Source of the DNA: Pseudomonadales bacterium
GTDB lineage: Bacteria; Pseudomonadota; Gammaproteobacteria; Pseudomonadales; Azotimanducaceae
NCBI GenBank assembly: GCA_028822125.1
Contig: JAPKEK010000041.1
Location: 1 to 10,199 of the forward strand
Reading direction: 5' to 3'
DNA length: 10,199 nucleotides
Numbering within the stretch: position 1 is the stretch's first letter; each line of letters starts with the position of its first letter. Position numbers and translations under genes: made by a program. A model generated the notes under the pieces. That model had not been told where the DNA came from and ran no database searches. It saw nothing but the letters and a program-made list of their open reading frames with translations. Positions 6,614 to 10,199 of this stretch are shown in pieces.

Positions 6614-6643
6614 TTGCAATTACGAATCGTTCTCATTTAGAAT
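6614..6643 (+). promoter_or_regulatory. Probable bfd promoter
   Basis: TTGCAA (6614-6619) and TAGAAT (6638-6643) with an 18-base spacer fit sigma-70; TAGAAT differs from the -10 consensus at one base. The -10 ends six bases before the bfd ATG, so the expected transcription start falls at or next to the ATG. Confidence 0.5.
6616..6635. promoter_or_regulatory. Probable Fur box in the bfr/bfd gap
   Basis: The core GAATCGTTCTCATTT region resembles the common Fur-box half AATCATTCTCATT. Against the 19-bp consensus, 6616-6634 matches at 11 positions by my count; as a 7-1-7 site (6621-6635) it matches 9 of 14. It lies between the -35 and -10 of the bfd promoter, where bound Fur-Fe would block transcription when iron is plentiful. 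This agrees with known Fur repression of bfd in other Gammaproteobacteria. Confidence 0.5.
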
Positions 6644-6649
6644 GGTGAC

Positions 6650-6862
6650 ATGATTGTTTGTTTGTGCAACCGAATCAGTTCCAGCGATATCCAGTCTTAT
6701 CTTGAACAGGGACGGGATTTGAGTGCTGTTGTCTCGGATTTAGGGCTGGGAACCTGTTGTGGTACCTGTCTGGTGACAGCCCAGGAGGTTGCTGAATCGA
6801 CCCTGCAAGCAAGTCAGCATAGAATTAACACCCTGGCTATCGCTGATCTTGCTACCGTCTGA
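6650..6862 (+). CDS. bfd: Bacterioferritin-associated ferredoxin
   Basis: Small [2Fe-2S] protein that binds bacterioferritin and passes electrons to its haem so that stored ferric iron can be released. The 70-residue product has the family's length and cluster ligands: C4 and C6 in MIVCLCN, and C37 and C40 in CCGTC. An extra Cys at 36, where E. coli and Pseudomonas Bfd have Gln, is next to a ligand. The remainder (LTAQEV-like helix after the last Cys) fits the Fer2_BFD fold. It diverges from bfr. No ribosome site precedes the ATG, and the predicted promoter puts the transcript start at the start codon, so a leaderless mRNA is possible. Iron-responsive control through the Fur-like site is likely but inferred. 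Confidence 0.95.
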   Translation: MIVCLCNRISSSDIQSYLEQGRDLSAVVSDLGLGTCCGTCLVTAQEVAESTLQASQHRINTLAIADLATV

Positions 6863-6884
6863 TCCAGAACTGGCAGTGGCATAA

Positions 6885-6908
6885 GATAGGTACCTACCTG
6901 TCGCTTTT
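6885..6908 (+). terminator. Possible intrinsic terminator after bfd
   Basis: GATAGGT (6885-6891) pairs with ACCTGTC (6896-6902), one G-T wobble included, around a 4-base loop, and is followed by GCTTTTAC with four T. It begins 22 bases after the bfd stop. The T-run is short, so the call is moderate. Confidence 0.45.
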
Positions 6909-7032
6909 ACAAGAACGAAAGTACAGGTTGTTCAAGGATCCAGCGAAAGCCCATAAAAGAACGGGTGTTAATTTCTGTTATGCACACGTGTGGCCTTCAG
7001 GTGCCGAGCAAGACCCACTCAGGGTAGGCTGC

Positions 7033-7353
7033 TCAGTACTGGAACTCGGGAAGTTGGACGGTGATGCCATCCAGCTCTTCGCTGAAAGGAATCTGGCAGC
7101 TTAATCTCGAATTGACTTCGCGATCAGGGTTAAGATCCAGCATTGAGTTTTCAGTTTCGGAAATTTCAGCAAGTTTAGCAGTCCAGGCATCATCAACAAG
7201 AACATGACAAGTGGCACAGGAACACTCGCCGCCACAATCAGCATCTATGCCGGGAACGAGATTGGCAAGTGCAATAGTCATCAGGCTGTCACCAATGATT
7301 CCATCGACATTGTGTTCGGTACCATTGTGTTCAATAAATTTTACGCTTGCCAT
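7033..7353 (-). CDS. [2Fe-2S] ferredoxin, putidaredoxin/adrenodoxin type
   Basis: Soluble electron carrier. The 106-residue product matches putidaredoxin along its length: the cluster motif is C40, C46 and C49 in DCGGECSCATCHVLVDDAW, with C86 in NSRLSCQI, and the C-terminus ELDGITVQLPEFQY parallels the putidaredoxin end ELDGIVVDVPDRQW, including a final aromatic residue. An additional C44 within the motif is common in relatives. The start ATG at 7353 has a strong AGGGAGG ribosome site. It lies downstream of a putidaredoxin reductase-like gene on the same strand, 217 bases away, which makes a reductase-ferredoxin pair. Such pairs feed cytochrome P450s or other oxygenases; the Fe-S assembly ferredoxin (Isc Fdx) is related, but no isc genes are nearby and the sequence is closer to the P450 type. 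No partner oxygenase is in the window. Confidence 0.93.
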   Translation of the reverse strand: MASVKFIEHNGTEHNVDGIIGDSLMTIALANLVPGIDADCGGECSCATCHVLVDDAWTAKLAEISETENSMLDLNPDREVNSRLSCQIPFSEELDGITVQLPEFQY

Positions 7354-7570
7354 GATGGCCTCCCTTTGCCCGCTAGTTTTGTATTGTGGAAGTTTAATAT
7401 CGCGGAGGTTAAGTTATTTCAGTTCTGTGCCCCGGCACTGAATGCTGCTACGCCGCAGATTCGCAAGGCAGTATACAGAATACAGATCGTTAACACTAAT
7501 TGGTTTTTAAGTTTCTTGCATGGCCAGGATTCGATAACGGGTTTTGGTATCAGTGACCCATTCTCCCTGA

Positions 7571-8776
7571 TCAGGAAATCAAAGATTTCAGGTCGAAAGC
7601 GGTATCTGCTAAAGAATCCGCGTTAACCTGCATGCCATAAAGCCGCTTTGCAACCATAAATTCCTTCGGGCTATTAACGGCATCAACGGCGACGACCTTG
7701 CCATCTTTTAAGTAGAAAGTAGCGAATTGTAATGCTTCTGGGTCACCTCTTAACACGGCAGTATCCCCATCTGCAGAGAACCCGACCATCTGCAGTTTTA
7801 GCTCGTATTGATCTGACCAGAACCAGGGTACTGTCGCGTAGGTTTTATCGCCACCGAGCATGTTAGACGCTGACGTTCGTGCCTGTTCCATGGCATTGGG
7901 GACTGATTCCAGGCGCAGCCTTCGCCCTAGAATGGGGTTAGGGTGGTTGGTGCAGTCCCCGGCAGAAAAGATATCCGGGTCTGAAGTTCTGCAATGATCA
8001 TCGACAAGGATGCCATTGTCGCATTCCAGGCCGGCCTGCTGAGCGAGTTCTGTGTTGGGTAGGATGCCTATGCCGACAATGACCATATCAGCGGCGATAC
8101 TTTGATCTTCACAGAGAACCGAATTGACTCGAGCGTCTCCTTTAAAGCCCGTGCAGGCTGTGCTGGTGTGGATATTAACGCCTCGACTGGTGTGTAAGCG
8201 ATGGTAAAAAGCGCTCATTTCTTCGTTGGTTACCCGTTGCAGTATTCTGGATTCCATTTCAAGGATATTGACCGAGAGGCCCGCAGTTACTGCCACAGCT
8301 GCCACTTCCAGACCGATGTAGCCACCGCCGATAATGCAGATGCTGTTCGCTGATGCCATATCATCGCGAATTCGGTCGACATCATCGAGTCGGCGCAGAT
8401 AGTGGATCCCGGGCAGGTCGCTACCGGCAATGTTAAGTTCTCGGGGCCGACTGCCGGTACATATCAGGAGCTTCTCGTAGGAGAGTGTCTGGCCGTTATC
8501 TGTACTGATTGTTTTGTTCTGGCGGTCAATGGACGTGACCCGTACGCCAGACAGCAGATCGATGTTGCGATCCTCATAGAATTTGACGGGTCGGATATAG
8601 ACTCGATCAATGCTGAGTTCACCTGAAAGATACTGCTTCGAAAGCGGTGGCCGCTGATACGGCGCGAACGACTCTTCACCAATCAGGGTGATTGTGCCTT
8701 GGTATCCTTCCTGTCTCAGGCTGGCTGCTGCCTGACCCGCTGCCTGTCCTGCACCGATGATGATAATTCCCGACAT
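7571..8776 (-). CDS. Ferredoxin reductase, putidaredoxin reductase-like FAD/NAD(P) oxidoreductase
   Basis: Flavoprotein that moves electrons from NAD(P)H to a [2Fe-2S] ferredoxin, most likely the one encoded downstream. The 401-residue product has the family's normal length. The FAD-binding GxGxxG is at residues 8-14 (GAGQAAG), PYQRPPLSK at 39-47 is the typical active-site loop, and the NAD(P) site IIGGGYIGLE is at 148-157. E173 at the end of the second strand of that domain favours NADH over NADPH. The second FAD motif TSDPDIFSAGDC is at 264-275, and the C-terminal domain with VPWFWSDQYELKLQMVG is characteristic of putidaredoxin, rubredoxin and terpredoxin reductases. AAGGA lies nine bases before the ATG. 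A rubredoxin or dioxygenase partner is possible, but the adjacent ferredoxin makes that the best match. Confidence 0.93.
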   Translation of the reverse strand: MSGIIIIGAGQAAGQAAASLRQEGYQGTITLIGEESFAPYQRPPLSKQYLSGELSIDRVYIRPVKFYEDRNIDLLSGVRVTSIDRQNKTISTDNGQTLSYEKLLICTGSRPRELNIAGSDLPGIHYLRRLDDVDRIRDDMASANSICIIGGGYIGLEVAAVAVTAGLSVNILEMESRILQRVTNEEMSAFYHRLHTSRGVNIHTSTACTGFKGDARVNSVLCEDQSIAADMVIVGIGILPNTELAQQAGLECDNGILVDDHCRTSDPDIFSAGDCTNHPNPILGRRLRLESVPNAMEQARTSASNMLGGDKTYATVPWFWSDQYELKLQMVGFSADGDTAVLRGDPEALQFATFYLKDGKVVAVDAVNSPKEFMVAKRLYGMQVNADSLADTAFDLKSLIS

Positions 8777-8807
8777 AGGTTTGATCCTTGCTCTTATATC
8801 GCAGGCT

Positions 8808-8836
8808 ATTGTACTGAAGCGGGCCCGCGAGGGAAA
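8808..8836 (-). promoter_or_regulatory. Possible reductase promoter with a palindrome in its spacer
   Basis: On the minus strand, TTTCCC (8836-8831) and TACAAT (8813-8808) are separated by exactly 17 bases, 32 bases upstream of the reductase ATG. The -10 is good and the -35 poor. The perfect palindrome GCGGGCCCGC (8819-8828) lies in the spacer and could be an operator. Confidence 0.35.
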
Positions 8837-8961
8837 TGGACTTGTTCACCAAAATTGATCACTTAGCAGCGCCGTACCGCTTGAATAACGACGCTGGCGC
8901 CTTTTTGGTTCTATTCAGATAACAGTTGCAAGGGTATCTCGGCTAGCTGGGGCAATCACTT

Positions 8962-8985
8962 CGGCATCCGGTGTGGCCGCTGCCG
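8962..8985. other. Stem-loop after rapA
   Basis: CGGCA and CGG pair with CCG and TGCCG around a 5-base loop, with small bulges. On the minus strand it begins 16 bases after the rapA stop. No T-run follows on that strand, so it is better read as a 3'-end structure than as a clear terminator. Confidence 0.4.
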
Positions 8986-9001
8986 GGCAGGAGAAAAACA
9001 G

Positions 9002-10199
9002 TCAGGCAATAATAATGACGCGGATGGCTTCCAGTCGGGTCCTGGATGCCCCGATTGCGGCGAGTCCCAGATCCAGTTCATTTTTCATGGCCTGAATTTC
9101 TTCATCGCGGACCGCAGGGTTGATCTTAGCCAGCGCCGATAGTCGATCGAGTTCTTCTTGTCTGGCTCGTTGATACTGGGATAGACCTGTGTTGATAACA
9201 CTCTGTAATTGGACATCGGCGATAGCCTGTGCAGATTTCAGCATTCGCTGTAGTGGTTTCTGTTGGGAATCCACAATCTTGAAAATAGGTTCATTGGCAA
9301 GTTCTATTGCCTGGGGATACTCATTGAAGGGCATCTGGTTACTGATATCTTCCTGGCTGGGAGATATCAGTGTTCGAAGAATGTTATCCGGCATGAACCT
9401 CCTCAAGCCAAGGTATTGAGGCGCCAGGCATTCAATACTAAAAATGGTTTCCAGGAGCAGGGTCCCGGCGGGTATATCCGGGTGCTTGATGACCACAACG
9501 CTACTGTTTCCCAGGTTCTCCGATAGAACCTTATCAATGGCCTGTTCTACCAAAGGGTGTTCCCAGGTAAGAAATGCAACGTCTTCTCGTGATAAGGCTT
9601 TGTTTCTATCAGTGGTGTAGCGGATACCTTCTTCAGGAATATCCGGGTAGGAATAATGGCCCTGAGCGTCTGCGCTGACGTTAGGATGATGAATAGCAGC
9701 GCTGGTTGGCTTGATGAGGTTGATCCCATCACCGAGGTCTTCATAGTCAAGCCCAAATAATTCAAATGAGATGTCCAGATACGCCTGCAAGGCGTTGCTG
9801 TTCTGCGTATGCTCAATACCTTCAATGATTGGAGCAGCAATGGCGGAGTCGAAGGACGATCGTTCGAGCAACTTGTTGCGACCTTCGGACAGACCCATCA
9901 GGCGCTGCTGGTTTTCAATTCTGCAGGCATCGATGAGGTCCTGTAGACCTTTCGAATCCACGGCTAGAATGCGTTCAATATAATCTTCATACAGGCCCTG
10001 TGCTGCCGGATTAGGGCCTGAGAACAGGTCTAGGCCCTGGTCATACCACTGAAACAGCCGTGACATAAAGGATTCGGCTACGATCGGTATATGGATATTG
10101 ACGTCGTTTTTCTGGCCGATTCTATCGAGTCTGCCAACGCGCTGTTCTACCAGATCTGCTCCCAAGGGCAGGTCAAACATGACCAGGTGCCTCGCGAAC
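9002..10199 (-). CDS. rapA: RNA polymerase-associated ATPase RapA (HepA), C-terminal part
   Basis: SWI2/SNF2-family ATPase that binds RNA polymerase and promotes its recycling. The frame enters from the right edge (FARHLV before MFDLP), so the 5' part is missing; 398 C-terminal residues of a protein near 950-970 residues are present. MFDLPLGADLVEQRVGRLDRIGQ is the last part of the helicase C domain with motif VI, carrying the arginines of GRLDRIGQ. The rest is the RapA-specific C-terminal region: RWYHEGLD-like FQWYDQGLDLF, EGRNKLLE, LSREDVAFLTWEHPLV (closely matching E. coli), APQYLGLRRFMP and the final coiled segment ending RLEAIRVIIIA. No frameshift is seen. An internal ATG at 10180 is not the start. 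A stem-loop follows the stop. Confidence 0.96.
   Translation of the reverse strand, partial: FARHLVMFDLPLGADLVEQRVGRLDRIGQKNDVNIHIPIVAESFMSRLFQWYDQGLDLFSGPNPAAQGLYEDYIERILAVDSKGLQDLIDACRIENQQRLMGLSEGRNKLLERSSFDSAIAAPIIEGIEHTQNSNALQAYLDISFELFGLDYEDLGDGINLIKPTSAAIHHPNVSADAQGHYSYPDIPEEGIRYTTDRNKALSREDVAFLTWEHPLVEQAIDKVLSENLGNSSVVVIKHPDIPAGTLLLETIFSIECLAPQYLGLRRFMPDNILRTLISPSQEDISNQMPFNEYPQAIELANEPIFKIVDSQQKPLQRMLKSAQAIADVQLQSVINTGLSQYQRARQEELDRLSALAKINPAVRDEEIQAMKNELDLGLAAIGASRTRLEAIRVIIIA

Noticed and set aside
7006..7034. Hairpin overlapping the ferredoxin stop codon (GAGCA/TGCTC with an inner ACCC/GGGT)
   Set aside because: The stem is interrupted by an internal loop and no T-run follows on either strand, so I cannot support a terminator.
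7204..7626. Plus-strand open frame of 140 residues spanning the ferredoxin start and the gap to the reductase
   Set aside because: It runs antisense over two solid genes, has no ribosome site and resembles no protein I know.
8869..8906. Plus-strand terminator-like sequence: GCGCC and GGCGC followed by CTTTTT
   Set aside because: No plus-strand gene lies upstream to be terminated, the loop is long (22 bases), and on the minus strand, where transcription runs, no T-run follows.

Overview
The window looks like ordinary chromosome from a gammaproteobacterium of moderate GC. The evidence is a RapA-type polymerase recycling ATPase, a long Prc-type periplasmic protease, an exported FKBP of the FkpA/Mip type, and a divergent bfr/bfd pair, all close to the Gammaproteobacteria forms of these proteins. 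A marine or environmental lineage is plausible, but I cannot place it below class. I see no rRNA, tRNA, CRISPR array, insertion sequence or phage gene.

Layout. Positions 1-941 (minus) hold the N-terminal part of prc, cut by the left edge. Divergent to it, 1200-1913 (plus) encodes an exported FKBP-type prolyl isomerase, and 2061-2312 (plus) a two-helix membrane protein of unknown function whose end overlaps the convergent 3' end of a short signal peptidase I (2296-2976, minus). These four together read as an envelope and protein-export neighbourhood. An alpha/beta hydrolase follows at 3166-3954 (plus).

The most unusual part is 4185-5823: two transglutaminase-like genes facing each other and overlapping by 12 bp at their 3' ends. 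The plus-strand copy is broken by one in-frame TAG just before its catalytic Cys. The minus-strand copy carries three nonsense codons, two frameshifts and loss of the catalytic His. All four stops can be explained by GC-to-AT transitions, and the neighbouring genes are intact. This looks like a locus decaying in place.

Positions 5824-6027 hold a small unrecognised gene squeezed between the second pseudogene and bfr (6029-6499, minus). bfd (6650-6862, plus) diverges from bfr, and the region between carries a probable Fur box inside the bfd promoter. Together these are an iron storage and release module. Next is an electron-transfer pair on the minus strand: a putidaredoxin reductase-like flavoprotein (7571-8776) and a putidaredoxin-like [2Fe-2S] ferredoxin (7033-7353), the kind that feeds a P450 or another oxygenase, though no oxygenase lies in the window. 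The right end (9002-10199, minus) is the C-terminal 398 residues of rapA.

I found no convincing new multi-gene system. The decaying transglutaminase pair and the unexplained small gene beside bfr are the points most worth checking.
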